64,000 nucleotides of DNA, taken from positions 912,480,340 to 912,544,339 of the forward strand of contig NC_081409.1 in assembly GCF_030272615.1 (NCBI RefSeq). Direction: 5' to 3'. The notes below the pieces were generated by a model, which was not told where the DNA came from, did no database searches, and saw nothing but the letters and a program-made list of their open reading frames with translations. The position numbers and the translations under genes are program-made. This DNA is from Cryptomeria japonica. Lineage: Eukaryota; Streptophyta; Pinopsida; Cupressales; Cupressaceae. Each line of letters begins with the position of its first letter. Positions within the stretch are counted from its first letter, which is position 1. Of the stretch, positions 1 to 11,429 are shown in pieces.

Positions 1-314
1 ATTATCAGAGAGATTATTCATTCTGGCAGTGATGAGTGGTGCTACTACTCGGGGGGAGTAGTCATCTTTGAGATTCAGAGGTTTATATTCTTGTTTTGAT
101 ATTTGTGTCATATTTTTGGCATTAATGTCAAAGGGGGAGAGATAGTGATGTGAAAGATAAATCCATAACCTTACAGAGATATCATTCATAGGGGAGAGTT
201 ACTGATATTCAGGAGATTGTTGGTTGTCTTCCACAGAGGGAGATTTGTTTGGTATTTATTGGTACTTAGATGTTTTTCACATCTAGTGTTGCCATCAATG
301 CCAAAGGGGGAGAT
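1..314 (+). other. Copia family A 3' untranslated region and polypurine tract
   Basis: This non-coding stretch matches the sequence after the copia RNase H stop at about 4134-4400 and 5260-5382: a motif with a GGGGGAGTAG run, several 'AAAGGGGGAG' purine tracts, and the phrase 'atgtttttcacatctagtg'. The purine tract at 303-313 abuts an LTR that begins TGTTGG at 315, so it is the plus-strand primer of a copia element whose coding part lies left of the window. Confidence 0.7.
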
Positions 315-2956
315 TGTTGGCATTATGGATGAATTAATTATGTATTGCATTGATGTTTTGTCATTGATGTCAACACTAGCTGTTATGGTTGGTTACCGAC
401 AGATAGGTTTTGGTTACCGGTAGAAGATCTAGTGTTACTGGTAATAGAGACTATCTGTTGAACACTTTCGGCATGTTTGGATCAATGGAGTATGTTTGAT
501 TTCATGTGTTACATGTTCCTTGAGCATGTTTTGGTCAGTTGGAATTGACTTAGTAATCAGATGCTATCATACACTCTTGTAAACCCTTACCGATATTGGT
601 TTTACCGGAAGATCTTTCACTGAGGAATCTTGACATGATGCATAAGCGGTGTTAGTGTGACTTCTACATGGATTTCAGGATGTTGAAGATGTTCTTTGAT
701 CGTGCTTCAACTTCTTGAAGACATTGCTTTGGCGTGGTGGACCCAGAATAGGTCTGGTACCTATCTAGGTTATGGACCGGTATCATGATAACGTGTTCTC
801 TACATGTTACCAAGATGTTTCGAGTGATGGTATGATGAAAGAATAAGTATCTGGTCAACTACTGAGAGGGGGGGTGAATCAATAGATAGAAAAACTAATA
901 CAAACTTCACCAATATCAAAAATCATTCTCTCAAAGTAAACTTAGAACTAACAATGTAATACCTCTATCAAGATAAAAACTCATAAGATAAACCGGTTGA
1001 CTGTTATAACAAATTATCAGTAAACAAATTCTTCATTTCTCAATACTTCCGATTATCATGACTTATCAAAATAGTTAAGTAGTTAAGTAAATCAACCATG
1101 AAAACATAACCACAAAAACATTCACCATTTGATATAAATATTTTTGACGTGAAAACCAAAATAGGTAAAAACCATAGTGAGATGAGACTCACAAGATAAC
1201 TATCTGAACTCTTCTGAAGTTCACCCTGTTAGGAGCCTAGCCTGTTAAAGCTTTACAAAAATTCTCGTTAAGAATTGATCCTGTTAGGAATCACCCCGAT
1301 CAAGGGATTGACTACAAATGCCTTGTTAGAAGCAATACCCTATAAGGAGTAACCTCAGTAGAGGATTTGAAAATCCAAGCTAATGGATCACCTTGTTACA
1401 GAATTTGAATAACACCAAGCTTGTTAGAGCTTACCTGGTTAGGGGATTTCAATTTTGTTGTAATTATTAGAAAACAACAGGAGTTTGTTGATCTGTCTGA
1501 ATAGAACTACACTTGCTTGATTAGATCCATTTGATGCTCCTATCTTCCTTTACTCAAACTGCAGATACATCATCCGATTTGGCAACCACACACTCAATTG
1601 ATTTGCGCTCACTCTTTGCCAACTCATTAAACTAGACAACTTCATCGACCTTATAAACAACTCAATCATGTCGGTAACACAACAAAAACCTAATTCTCAT
1701 AGAGATTACAAACAAATTGGCTCAAGTATGACCGTTGGATTACATAGAAATCTTTGCACATCAATCAAGAAAACCTTGATCGCTTCTTGATCACCATTTC
1801 ATCAAACTTAGCAACTCATCATGCGCTTTGCATTAGATGCAATACATTTTCTCATTCCCTAGACAAAAACTGTTACAACAACTCACCAAAATATCTTGGA
1901 ATTGTCTTCATACAATAATCATGCGTGTCATAATCATTACCGCTCATCATCACATTATAAACCAATATAACCAATTCACAAAACTTAATTGGTTAGGGTT
2001 TATCAAAAACAACAGATAAGGTTTACATTAATAGATAAGGTTTACACTGGTTACATTAATCGATAAGGTTTACATCAGTTACCGGTTCACTCCACAATTT
2101 CTTCCTACCAGTTTCAATAACAATATTACAACAATATCATTACCGGTTAATTGACATCAATGACAACATAACATATCATTAATGAAATCTTCATGCAAAT
2201 GCCAACATCGGGATGTTCTATGGATTGCTTATTTTTGTTTTGGTCTTAAGCCGACATGACATATCATTGTAATATGGATTTATGTAATGATATTATTGAA
2301 ATATTTTTTAGGTGGCCGACCTAATTGGTTTATTCCTTAGGGTTCGTATAAAATGATGTAAGATCTCATTGTAGATCATAGGATGGGAATGAAAATATAT
2401 TCATGGTCTTGAAATGCAATATCATATGTGAAGGAGATTTGGTCGATCATAGGTGATCGAATTGGGATTAAAGAAGAGGTCAAACACCTCTGGTATTGAG
2501 CTTAACCAGTACTATAATCAAGCATGGTAGATGTTATCTCTGGCAGTTCATTACTCTTTATTGTTGTCCATTTATCTTGAGGTGGTTTTAACCTCTCTGT
2601 AGTTAGTGAGACTCTTTTGTAATGAGCAGTACGCTCTAGGCAGTATGCCTTCCTGCATGTACAGGCCCTTCATTGTATCACATACTTCCTACAGAAGTAT
2701 CATCTGACTGTGGGTAGGCTTCCCACAGTGGTTTTTCCCTTTCCATGTTTTCCACGTGCAAATCATGGCGTTATGTGGTATGGTTGCTTTGCATTGATTA
2801 TCTGTTTAGTTGTTAAGTTGTATTATTTACCGATATCTATTTATGCTTTATCGACATGTAATCTGGTTAAAGGTTATTAAGTGGATTAAATGATATAATT
2901 TGTTAACAACTGATCCACCACCCCCCCCTCTTAGTTTTTCATTGGTTATCCTAACA
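315..2956 (+). repeat. Copia family A LTR, interrupted by a solo LTR
   Basis: The repeat begins TGTTGGCA directly after a purine tract and ends CTAACA. Its halves (315-824 and 2208-2956) align with the LTRs at 5383-6562 and 61325-62583. It carries a TATAAAA box at 2347-2353 just before a 'gatgtaagatctcattgtagatcat' type leader, and the C-run motif near its 3' end (2911-2934). Without the inserted 1,383 bp it is about 1.25 kb, like its sister copies. No primer-binding site follows it: the next base is already inside pol, so the element downstream is deleted or recombined. Confidence 0.75.
825..2207 (-). mobile_element. Solo LTR of a copia-type element, reverse orientation
   Basis: Read on the minus strand, this 1,383-bp block begins TGTTGGCATTTGCATG and contains the C-run motif (863-881 on the plus strand) near its other end. 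It splits the family A LTR exactly between sequences that are continuous in the two sister LTRs. The flanks are tcgag (820-824) and tcggg (2208-2212), a 5-bp target duplication with one mismatch. No internal region is present, so it is a solo LTR formed by recombination between the two LTRs. Confidence 0.75.
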
Positions 2957-4101
2957 TGATGAAGGGATATTTCTTGGTTATTCAATTGAAAGCAAAGTAT
3001 ATAGATGTTATAAATAAAGATTGCAGAGAATTGTGGAGAGTGTTAATGTAAAAGTGGATGAGTAGTACATAGGTCAAATCAGAACTTATGAGAGAGAATC
3101 AAAAGTGGAAATGATCTTAACTGATCTGGTAACACTTGTACTAGAACCGAATGTTGAACTAGTTACTTCGGCGGTATTAGAAAATTCAATAGTAACTGAA
3201 GATTAGAGCAGAGAAACTGAAAGTCATAAGACTCCTAGGTATGTAAGGTTGAATCATTCAGAAGATCAGATCATTAGGAGAAGGTTGGCAGCTGATGAGG
3301 TATGCTTAATTTTTCTAACTGAACTAGCATCAATAGTTGAAGCATGTAAGGATGAATGTTGGATGAAATCTATGGAAGAGGAATTAGATCATTTAGAAAA
3401 AAAAAACACATGGACTTTAGTTCATCGGTCAAAAAATAAGAATGTTATTGGAACTAAATGGGTTTTTAGGAATAAATTGAATGAAGATGGACAAGTTGTA
3501 AGGAACAAAGCTAGATTGGTATAGAAAGGATGCTCTCAGAAGGAAGAAATTGATTATGATGAATCCTTGCTCTGGTAGCTAGGGTTTTTAGGTATGGTTT
3601 ATGGTTTATGATGACTCTACACTATGTGCATATACAGATGTAGATTTGGCTTGAGTTATAGGTGACCAGAAAAGCACATCCGGTAGAGTTTTCTTTCTTG
3701 GAAAGAAACTTGTTTCAAGGATCAAAAAGAAATAGTCATGCACTTCTTTATCTATTGTTGAAGTTGAGTATGTTGTTGCTGCTACTAGTTGTACACAAGT
3801 TCTATGGATGAAGCAAATGTTGAAGGACATAAGGGTAGATTGTAATGAACCGGTAGTTATTCACTGTGATAACTTTGTTGCTATTGACATATCAAATAAT
3901 CTGGTATTTCATTCTAAGACAAAGCACATATCAATCAAGTATAACCTTTTGAAGGAAAACGTGGAAGCAATTGAAGTCAGATTGGTTTATGTGAACACAA
4001 AAGACCAGATTGCAGATATCTTCACTAAACCTTTGCCCAAGGAATCATTTGAGTACTTCAGAGATAGATTGGGGTTCTCTGCCCCTCCAGTTGAAACTTA
4101 A
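2957..4101 (+). pseudogene. Ty1/copia pol remnant (integrase end, start of RT, RNase H)
   Basis: This is a decayed and internally deleted pol. The segment from 2957 to about 3240 reads, with stops, like the C-terminal end of a copia integrase. At 3249-3524 the start of the RT domain is open, with NTWTLV, IGTKWVFRNKL and ARLV motifs. The region around 3570-3600 jumps from the RT sequence following ARLV straight to the end of RNase H, so most of RT including its catalytic motif is missing. RNase H continues from 3600, with the CDN motif and the typical QIADIFTKPLP tail in the ORF at 3808-4101. Stops at about 3522 and 3655 confirm it is dead. The LTRs on either side belong to the same family A. 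Confidence 0.85.
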
Positions 4102-5382
4102 GTGATGTTGATTGGCATCAGTCTGATATGCATTATCGGAACTATTATTCATTCTGGAATGATGAGTTGGTGCTACTACTCAGGGGGAGTAGTCAGTTGT
4201 GTGGTTCAGAGGATCTATGGTTTTTCTTTGATGTTTATGTCATATTTATAGAATTGATGTCAAAAGGGGAGAGATATACATGTGAAAAACAAAGCTTAAT
4301 AAAGATATCACTCAAAGGGGGAGGAACAAAATTTCAGATTGGTTGTATCCCACTTGGGGAGTTTGGTTTAGGTCTGTGGATGGTTAATTGGTATAGAGAT
4401 AATTGATTCATAATTTCATTATGTTTATGGTGAAAGTGGATAATAACATTGAAAAAATAAATGAATTCAACCACAAAACCCTAGCGTAACAATCAACAAA
4501 GATCCACCATAACATATGAAGATTACCTAAGACAATGCAAATCAAATGAAATCACAAAGATTATACCATCACATGTCCAATAGGGTTTGGATTTCCATTC
4601 TTCCTATCTCCATTGATCTTGCTTGATATATTTGCTCTCAGATTTTATGTGTGCACAAGAGCTCAACAAAGAATGGAAATGTGGTTGCAAGTAGGCTTGG
4701 TCGCGTATGAAATTTCAAAAACGTAGAGTAGTCGGGGGGTTAAATATCTGATTAGAATGATTAGTTGATTAGAATGATTGATTAGTTGATTAGGATTGTT
4801 GAATAGGTTGATAATGAAGGAAGTATCTCCTTATATAGAAGACACTATAAGAAATGGAGGGATAAGATTGAGAGGTGTAAAATATAAATGGTCGGCTAAG
4901 ATTAGAGGGTAGGTAGGGAAAATAAGAAAATAATAATAGGGTAGGTAGTGTATGAATTAAGAGATGAATGACATGTGTCATAGGTAGAAAAGGCTAATGA
5001 ATTAATTAAATAAATAAAGATTTATTTAATTAATAGAAGAAGTGGGATCAATTACATAAATAAAAGTATTTATTTAATTTAGGAAAAGGGGAATTTAAAT
5101 AAATAAATGTATTTATTTAAATGACAAAATAAGGCTAGAAGAGGGTAAATGAATTAATTAAATAAATAAAGTTTTTTTCAATTAATAGAAGAATTAGGTT
5201 AAAATAATTAAATAAATAAAATATTTATTTAATTAGACATGACAATTTTAGGTGTCTACACATTGATATATCATTTCTGGGAGATTGTTGGATGTTTTCC
5301 ATTGGGGGAGACTTGTTTGGCACCTCTTGGCAATTGGATGTTTTTCACATCTAGTGTTGCCATCAATTCCAAAGGGGGAGAT
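4102..5382 (+). other. Copia family A 3' untranslated region, split by an insertion
   Basis: After the RNase H stop the sequence matches window positions 1-314 (GGGGGAGTAG near 4190, repeated purine tracts). It is continuous with 5261-5382 once the solo element at 4422-5260 is set aside. The polypurine tract is at 5371-5381, directly before the LTR start at 5383. Confidence 0.65.
4422..5260. mobile_element. Solo LTR-like insertion (839 bp)
   Basis: The block starts TGTTTATGG and ends GTGTCTACA, giving TGT...ACA ends. It is flanked by catta (4417-4421) and cattg (5261-5265), a 5-bp duplication with one difference. It interrupts the copia 3' untranslated region. Its right third is built from AT-rich modules in which TAAATAAATAAA and TTTATTTAATTA runs alternate. 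No coding potential was recognised. The family is unknown to me. Confidence 0.55.
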
Positions 5383-6562
5383 TGTTGGCAATTTCGAGGA
5401 ATTGATTATGTGTTGCATTGATGTTTCTCATTGATGTCAACACTAGCTTGTTTGGTTGTCTATCGGGTTCCGATAGAGTGCTTGGATTGTGACGTCGATT
5501 TGGAGATCATCTCAGGTATTCTCCGGTATGTCCAAATTGGTGGAATTGGTTTGGTTCAGTCATTCATGTTGTTTAGATGCATGTCACATTCAATTGGTTC
5601 AGGATTTGGTGATCCAGAAGCTTTCATATGTTCTAGTAAACCTTTTGGTTACCGGTAAGGGTTTTACTGATAGAGCTTTGTTGAAGATCTTTTGATGGAT
5701 TTAATAAGTGGTGTTGGTGCGGCTTCTAGAAGTTTTTTGGGATGTTGATGGTTATCTTGTTCATGTTCCAGCTGTTTGGTGGTGTTGCATTTAGCACCGG
5801 ACCTAATGTTATTTTGTTAGGTTATGGACCAGTTTATGTAATGTGTTGGTGGATTCTCCCGATGCATTACCGATTGGATTTATTGTTCGGTTAATGTTGT
5901 TTCGGTCTTAGGTCGACTTGGATTATCATTGGTTTGTGGGTTTATGTAATGAATTTATTGTATTATCTTTTAGGTGGCTGACCTAATTGTTTAGGTCCCA
6001 GTTGGTATAAATATGATGTAAGATCTCTCAGATCATAGGATGGATGGTGATACGATTGTCTATGTGCAAATAATATTGTAATCATATGGAGAGGATTTGG
6101 TCAATCATAGGTGATCGAATTGGGTTTGTGTAAGAGGTTTAAGACCTCCAACATTGAGCTACACTGGAACTATACTCAGGCATAACAGATGCTATACTTG
6201 CAGTTCAATCTTATTTTCGGATTGTAATCAAAGTTTTATGTAGTCAGTGAGACTCCTTTTCTGATGAGAAGTGCACTTTAGGCTATTGGCCTTCCTGCAT
6301 GTGTAGACCCCTTATTGTAATATTTATTCATCTGATCAGTGGATAGATATTGTGGGTCTCCAATCCCACCGTGGTTTTTCCTCATTGAGGTTTAGCACGT
6401 ATAAATGTGTGGCGTTATGGTGTTCATATTTGTGGTTGGATTATTACTTATTGTTATCTTCTTTTATGTATACCAATTGTTAAGTTGTGTTAATAAGGTT
6501 TAAATTATTCATTTTGGCATAACACTGATTCACCCCCCTCTTAGTGTTCTTGGATCCCAACA
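5383..6562 (+). repeat. Copia family A 3' LTR
   Basis: This LTR starts TGTTGGCA right after the purine tract and ends TCCCAACA. It holds a TATAAATA box at 6006-6013, the shared 'gatgtaagatc' leader, and the C-run motif at 6526-6544. It is clearly homologous to the LTRs at 315-2956 and 61325-62583. Together with 2957-5382 it closes a family A element. Confidence 0.8.
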
Positions 6563-6714
6563 TATCCATATTTGTTATTTTATATTTGTTAAGTATGTTT
6601 GATGAAGTTTCATATTTCAGTGGAAGATTAAAGTTTGGTAAAAGTTTTTATATATGTGGGAATACTGATTCACCCCCCCCCCCTCTTAGTATTCTAGTCC
6701 TTTCAACCTAGTCA
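6563..6714 (+). repeat. Fragment of a copia LTR 3' end
   Basis: A short remnant ends with the ACTGATTCAC(C)n-CTCTTAGT motif (6666-6689), typical of the 3' end of the copia LTRs in this window. It is the flank into which the half-LINE at 6732 was inserted. Confidence 0.5.
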
Positions 6715-6731
6715 ACATATATATTTGTGCA

Positions 6732-7400
6732 GAAGGGATTCCCTTCAGATGTAGAAGATGCTTCAAGAATGGGTATGTCGTGGCTAAATATGATTTAGAG
6801 AAAGTTAAAGTGAAGAAGCCCTCTTCGTGGTGGAAAGGTGCCTCTTCTCAATATTATACAATATTCAAGAGCTCTTCTCAGACGGTTGGGTAGGATCCTC
6901 CCATTAATGGCTCTAAAGTGCCTGTGGTAGATTCTATTAGATCTTCCCCCTTGGTCCCTATTGATAGTGTTGTCCCTTCAGTTGACGTTTCAAATGGTGT
7001 TCCTACGTTGATTCCTTTTGAGCCAACTAGTGGTTCTAATTTGTCTGTTGGAACTGCCCTTGCTATTGGATGTGATAGGATTCTTGTGGGTATGCCTATT
7101 GGTGTTGCCCCTTTGCTTGCTTTTGATTCTAATGCTTTTGCTAGAGTTGTCTCTCTGTCTGTCTCATCTTCCAAGGATGTGCCTGGCCCTGGCTCTGTTG
7201 GTCTTGTTGGCTTTTTGGGATCTGTTGATCTCTCCTTGGATGCTAGGTTTTATGTTTTGGACTCATTGGTTTGGCAAGTTGAAGGTGCTAAGGTTGAAGA
7301 AGGTCGGATTTCAGTTAAAAGAAAAAATTATAAAAGTTCTTTGCCTTCTTTTGATATGACCCTTAGATCCCAAAAGAAGGGATCCAAAGGGAAATCCTAA
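6732..7400 (+). pseudogene. LINE ORF1 (DUF4283/CCHC type) 3' half, copy 1
   Basis: Reading from 6732, 223 codons stay in one frame with a single TAG at 6891-6893. The start resembles the end of the DUF4283 domain followed by a knuckle (CRRCFKNGYVVAKY). Here the His is Tyr and the last Cys is Tyr. The remainder is a Ser/Val/Pro-rich linker and a Lys-rich C-terminus ending GSKGKS. Proteins of this type are the RNA-binding first ORF of plant LINEs. It is truncated by 5'-incomplete reverse transcription and carries a stop, so it is not functional. Confidence 0.8.
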
Positions 7401-7674
7401 TGTTGGTTGGTTGCTCTAGGTTGGGGGTACCTATTGTTTGAACTGCTTGTATACTTTCCATGCATACGTTCTTATTTGTTAGGCAACTTTTCTTTCTGGA
7501 GGGGTCCGTCTGCTTTGATCCCCTTTCTTGGCTTTGGTCCATCTCATCTTTGTTCACCTTAGTTTTGTGGATAGTCCTGAATATTTTTAGTTATGGGTTT
7601 CAGGTCCTCCCTATTAAACCTGCTTTGTACAAGGTTTCAAGTCCCTTAAAAACCCATTTTTAACTTAATCAAAA
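6732..7674 (+). mobile_element. Half-LINE copy 1 (ORF1 plus 3' tail, no ORF2), 5'-truncated
   Basis: The element is bounded by a perfect 17-bp direct repeat, acatatatatttgtgca, at 6715-6731 and 7675-7691. That is the signature of target-primed reverse transcription. It starts inside ORF1 at the zinc-knuckle region, runs through the ORF1 stop at 7400, then has about 270 bp of 3' sequence ending in a short A-rich tail (TCAAAA). No endonuclease or RT follows ORF1. The copy at 32540-34562 has exactly the same architecture and 3' end, so the missing ORF2 is a family trait and not a private deletion. Confidence 0.85.
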
Positions 7675-7691
7675 ACATATATATTTGTGCA

Positions 7692-8201
7692 TTGTAGAAT
7701 GGAAAAAATGCTTTCATGTACCTAGGTTCAAGTATGTTTATGGCTTATCTTTAGGGACCTAGTTTCACATGGGCTAACTTGTCAAATGAAAAAAGTGTTG
7801 TGGAACCACAAAAAGGGCTCACGTATGTCCACCTTAAGACCATTTTGAGAGCTTAGCCTTTATTTCATCTTTGAATGGTCAAGATTATCCCACATCAATT
7901 TTTCATAGTATAAGAGAGCGCCATTGGGAGGTAGGCTTGCGATATGGATAAGATTATCATTGATTAAATTTTTAGTAGCAAGGATTTTTGGGCTTTAATT
8001 AAACAGTCCTTGTGCCCCAAGAATAAGGTATGGAAGGTCCCAAATTTTTCAATAGATATGCAGGAAAGAGCCATGTGTTTCTTGTCAGTGATGTCTGTCA
8101 TAAAGTCAAGTAACAGGTTTATTAAAAATAAAGATTGTGAATTAAGTCTACCTTGACATCAAACTAATTGACCCCATTCTTAGCACATTATCATTTAACT
8201 G
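7692..8201. other. Unassigned intergenic sequence
   Basis: I see no coding region, repeat unit or RNA gene here. It is ordinary AT-rich sequence between the half-LINE and the family B element. Confidence 0.5.
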
Positions 8202-8206
8202 GTCAC

Positions 8207-8970
8207 TGTTGACAAATGCACACTCCAATGAGAAATTATAGGTGATTGAAGTTATTGTCATTGATGGCAACCTTACAATCCTATGGCACCGGCAAGCTCT
8301 ACATTGGCATATTGTTCACCGACAGCGAAAAGATGTTCACCGACACCCTGGCTGACAAGATTTTGTATTTTGTATTTAATTGTAAAATCTTTTTGAAATC
8401 CAACAAGGCGAATTGTAATAAGGCTCATATATAAGTATGAGATCTTAGAGAACATTTGTAATGAGGAATATAAGAGATGGATAATATGTGTGAATATTAA
8501 GGCAGATTGTGGAATAAGGTTTATGATTGTTGCATGAGCTTAAACCGGTACTGAACCTGGCATAGTAGATGCTGATCCGAAGCAATACACGATATTGGAT
8601 TTACTTAATCCATTTTTGTAAGTCAGTGAGACTTCTCTTTTGTATTTAAGCAGTGAGCTTTAGGCAGTTGGCCTTCCTGCATGTGCAGGCCCCTATTGTA
8701 TCACTAATATTCACTTATTGGCCAGTGAGCGAATATTGTGGGTCACAAATCCCACTGAGGTTTTTCCCACACCGGGTTTCCTTGTTAAACATATTGTGTT
8801 ATGGTGTGCTTTCTATGTTGTGGTTATTGTTCTTATTTATTGCATTAATTCTTGTTTACCAGTATACTGTTTTGAGATGCAATTCATTTAATAAGTTAAG
8901 AAAATCCATTAACCGTCAAGATACTGATTCACCCCCCCCCCCCCTCTCAGTATCTTTGGGAATCCTAACA
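8207..8970 (+). repeat. Family B 5' LTR
   Basis: It begins TGTTGACA and ends AATCCTAACA. A TATATAAG box is at 8428-8435 and the C-run motif at 8925-8950. The U5-side block 'gcagtgagctttaggcagttggc' is shared in diverged form with family A LTRs. The next bases are ATTGGTATCAGAGC. Confidence 0.88.
8428..8435 (+). promoter_or_regulatory. TATA box of family B 5' LTR
   Basis: TATATAAG lies 222 bp into the LTR, followed by 'tatgagatctta'. The same box is at 22271-22278 in the 3' LTR. The position fits a U3/R promoter. Confidence 0.55.
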
Positions 8971-8972
8971 AT

Positions 8973-8984
8973 TGGTATCAGAGC
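8973..8984 (+). other. Primer-binding site (initiator tRNA-Met)
   Basis: TGGTATCAGAGC, two bases after the LTR, is the complement of the 3' end of plant initiator methionine tRNA and is the usual copia primer site. Confidence 0.85.
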
Positions 8985-9041
8985 CTGGTCCTCTATTTTC
9001 AAAAGCGTAACAACTTGAGGAAGATTCTGACACTGGTACAA

Positions 9042-10042
9042 ATGGATAATCTAAGAAAGCAACTAGAAACATCTCTTGCAGATTATGATGCAAAAAAGTT
9101 GAAAAATATGAAACTTGAAGATGATCTGAAGGCTGCATAGGAAATCATTCAAGGACTTCAAGAGAATCTTACTATTGCTAGGAACAAAAGAAGAGAACTT
9201 CATGAGAAGATACATAGTGATGATGATGAAAAAGAGACTCTTAATGATCTGGTAAGCAAACTGAAACAAGAGAATATGTCTTTAAGAAATGAAATGCAAG
9301 ACATGACCATGAGATTTTGTAAAGACACTGAAAATAGAAAGAAGAATGAAGATGATTTGGCTAGAAGAATCAATGATGATGCAAATGAAAATATAAGACT
9401 CAGTCATGAGAATGATATGTTAAAAACAAATATGATTCGCTTGGAACATGATAAAACTAAGCTCATGAGACAGAAGGATTTCTTGGAAAATGAGTTGGCT
9501 ACTGCAAATCAACACAAGGAGAAATTCAAGAAAATTTCAGAAGAACTTGACAACATGCTGAAAAATCAGAAACCTAATGGAGACACTAATGGACTTGGCT
9601 TTGAAGTTGGTGAAAGCTCCGACACTGCAAACAATCATGATCACAGCAAACCATAAGACAACCTAATGCTTATAAATTTAATGGAAAATGCTTTAACTGT
9701 AACAAGTATGGTCATAGAGAAAATCGGTGTAGATCTAGAAACTATCAGAACACCAATGCACCCACCGGTCAATGTTCTAAATGCAACAAACTTGGACATA
9801 ATTCAGAAAATTGCAGAATGAATGTAAGATGTTATGTTTGTGGAAGATTTGGACACTTATCTAATCAATGCAAAACACATACCGGCATAGGATATGAAAA
9901 AACTATTCAGAAAAACAATGTGACTTGTTATGCTTGTAACAAGATTAGACATATTGCAAAATTTTGTAGAAGTAAGGCATCACCGACAAATAACAAAGGA
10001 CCCAGTTTGAAAGGTAAAGAAAAGGTTGAAGAAGTAAAATAA
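9042..10042 (+). pseudogene. Family B ORF1: coiled-coil protein with four CCHC knuckles
   Basis: The first ATG after the primer-binding site (9042) opens a frame broken by TAG at 9138 and a frameshift near 9655. The first ~200 codons are strongly heptad-like and rich in Glu, Lys, Asn and Leu, so a long coiled coil is predicted. The second part carries four C-x2-C-x4-H-x4-C knuckles: CFNCNKYGHRENRC, CSKCNKLGHNSENC, CYVCGRFGHLSNQC and CYACNKIRHIAKFC. I see no UBN2 or other capsid-like domain of the copia gag type, unlike the gag at 62642. The likely role is RNA binding and multimerisation in place of gag; this is inference. Confidence 0.75.
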
Positions 10043-10210
10043 GAATTTTCAAAACAATGGATCAGAAAATTAGATATGAGTGTTAATGAAGCTATTCCTT
10101 CACCGGTAGAATAGAGTATCACTCCACCAGTAGGAGATTCTTCATCTAGCTCAGAAATAATCCTTTTGGGGGTATGGCAAAAAAATTGAAAAACATGCTA
10201 ATTTACCCTT
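10043..10210 (+). other. Family B internal sequence up to the nested insertion
   Basis: This short stretch continues the ORF1 region with stops in all frames. It ends at the ggttg target site of the nested element and is continuous with the sequence at 17988. Confidence 0.5.
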
Positions 10211-10387
10211 GGTTGTGTAGCGTCCTAAAATTGCAACACTTGCAATTTCGACTGCATTTCGGTCTTCACGATGGCGACGCAACACGCAACCTGAATGGAG
10301 ACCCTGAAACTTGCTTACGACACTGAAAACTGCATTTTTCAAGCACCCTAGCCTGAACCTCCTTGCACCCTGCTGTCCCGGGAGGTG

Positions 10388-10414
10388 GGACCAGAGCGCC
10401 CAGCGCCCTGGTCC
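10388..10414 (+). repeat. GC-rich hairpin in U3 of the 5' LTR
   Basis: The sequence is a 27-bp near-perfect inverted repeat with 12-bp arms (11 of 12 pair) around a 3-base loop, built around GCGC and CCAGCGCCCTGG. It is upstream of the TATA box. The 3' LTR carries two copies in tandem. Confidence 0.7.
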
Positions 10415-10536
10415 CTGGGTCCTATTTTGGGCCCGGTCTCCTAAGGGGCTCGGGTCTTTTTGTTTGCAATTTGGAAATTAACTTTCCTGGTCGGCCTAAG
10501 GTCGGGAAAATCAGTCTATCAGCCCTAAATGACAAG

Positions 10537-10543
10537 TATATAA
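10537..10543 (+). promoter_or_regulatory. TATA box of the 5' LTR
   Basis: TATATAA stands in 'gacaagtatataaactac', followed by a pyrimidine-rich 'ttttcctctttcattc' where transcription could start. The 3' LTR has the same box near 17110. Confidence 0.6.
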
Positions 10544-11412
10544 ACTACATTTTCCTCTTTCATTCGACATGATGGAAAAGGCGTGGAAACTATACTCAAA
10601 CATTCAAGAATTCAAGCATTCCTTCAAGCAATTAATCATTTCAAGTCTCCATTCAAGGCTAAGTGTTGCATTCAAGACAAGGATTCAACCATTGAAGAGG
10701 AGATCACATACTACATGCTACAACATACAACATACAACATCTAAACCTTCGCACATAAGGATACAAACATCCTTAGAACAAGGTATTAGTACTTGTTTTA
10801 TAGTCATTTACATTTACAGCTCTTGCTCATTTCTTGGTTAATTCCAAAACCGGGGTTTGACCTAAAGGCAAACCCCTAATCCCTAACCCCCCCAATCATC
10901 TTCGCTTTTCTGTGTGTAGGTTGCAGGTACGCGGTTGAAATTGAAGATCTGGAATCCTTGTGCAGAGACGAATAGATCCCCCTTCGTTTCGTGGATTTTT
11001 CGGAGGACCGTGGCGCCGGGCACCATCGTCCCAACAACTTTTGCTCAAATTTGCAGGACAGCGCTGTATCGACATTTTACTGCTAATTCCAAGTCCGCAG
11101 CTTCATCCTATAACCCGAACTCAGTTTATAAGATAATCTTTATGACTTTCTATGCATTCCTAGCTTAATTTCCTTAACAACATTCTTTACAAAAGAGGGT
11201 AGCCTTGCTTTCCTAACCCTTGAAATTCATTTAGCATCCAATCTTACATTGTGTGGGATTGGATCTTATGAGTTTCAACCCCTCTTTTGAATGTAAAGTC
11301 TCTCCCCTAAGTGAAAAACCATCGGATCCTAGCGAACCTCCCTTCTCTCTCCTCGGAGTCGGAAGAGGGGAGAGCAACTAGGGTTCGATCGCGATTTTTC
11401 CGCTTTACATTT

Positions 11413-11428
11413 TGGTGAACCCGACGTG
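11413..11428 (+). other. Putative primer-binding site (not initiator Met)
   Basis: TGGTGAACCCGACGTG starts four bases after the LTR and begins with the TGG expected opposite a tRNA CCA end. It is not the initiator-Met complement used by the copia elements here. I could not assign the tRNA from memory. Confidence 0.5.
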
Positions 11429-11429
11429 A

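Larger units (their letters stand above)
10216..11409 (+). repeat. 5' LTR of the Ty3-type GAG element
   Basis: It begins TGTAGCGTCC and ends CGCTTTACA. It has a TATATAA box at 10537-10543, a GC-rich hairpin at 10388-10414, and a second hairpin-like GC motif at about 11004-11031. Its copy is at 16759-17982. Confidence 0.9.

Noticed and set aside
9818..10042. CCHC ORF as a host zinc-knuckle gene
   Set aside because: It is the second part of family B ORF1, between LTR, primer site and matching internal sequence.
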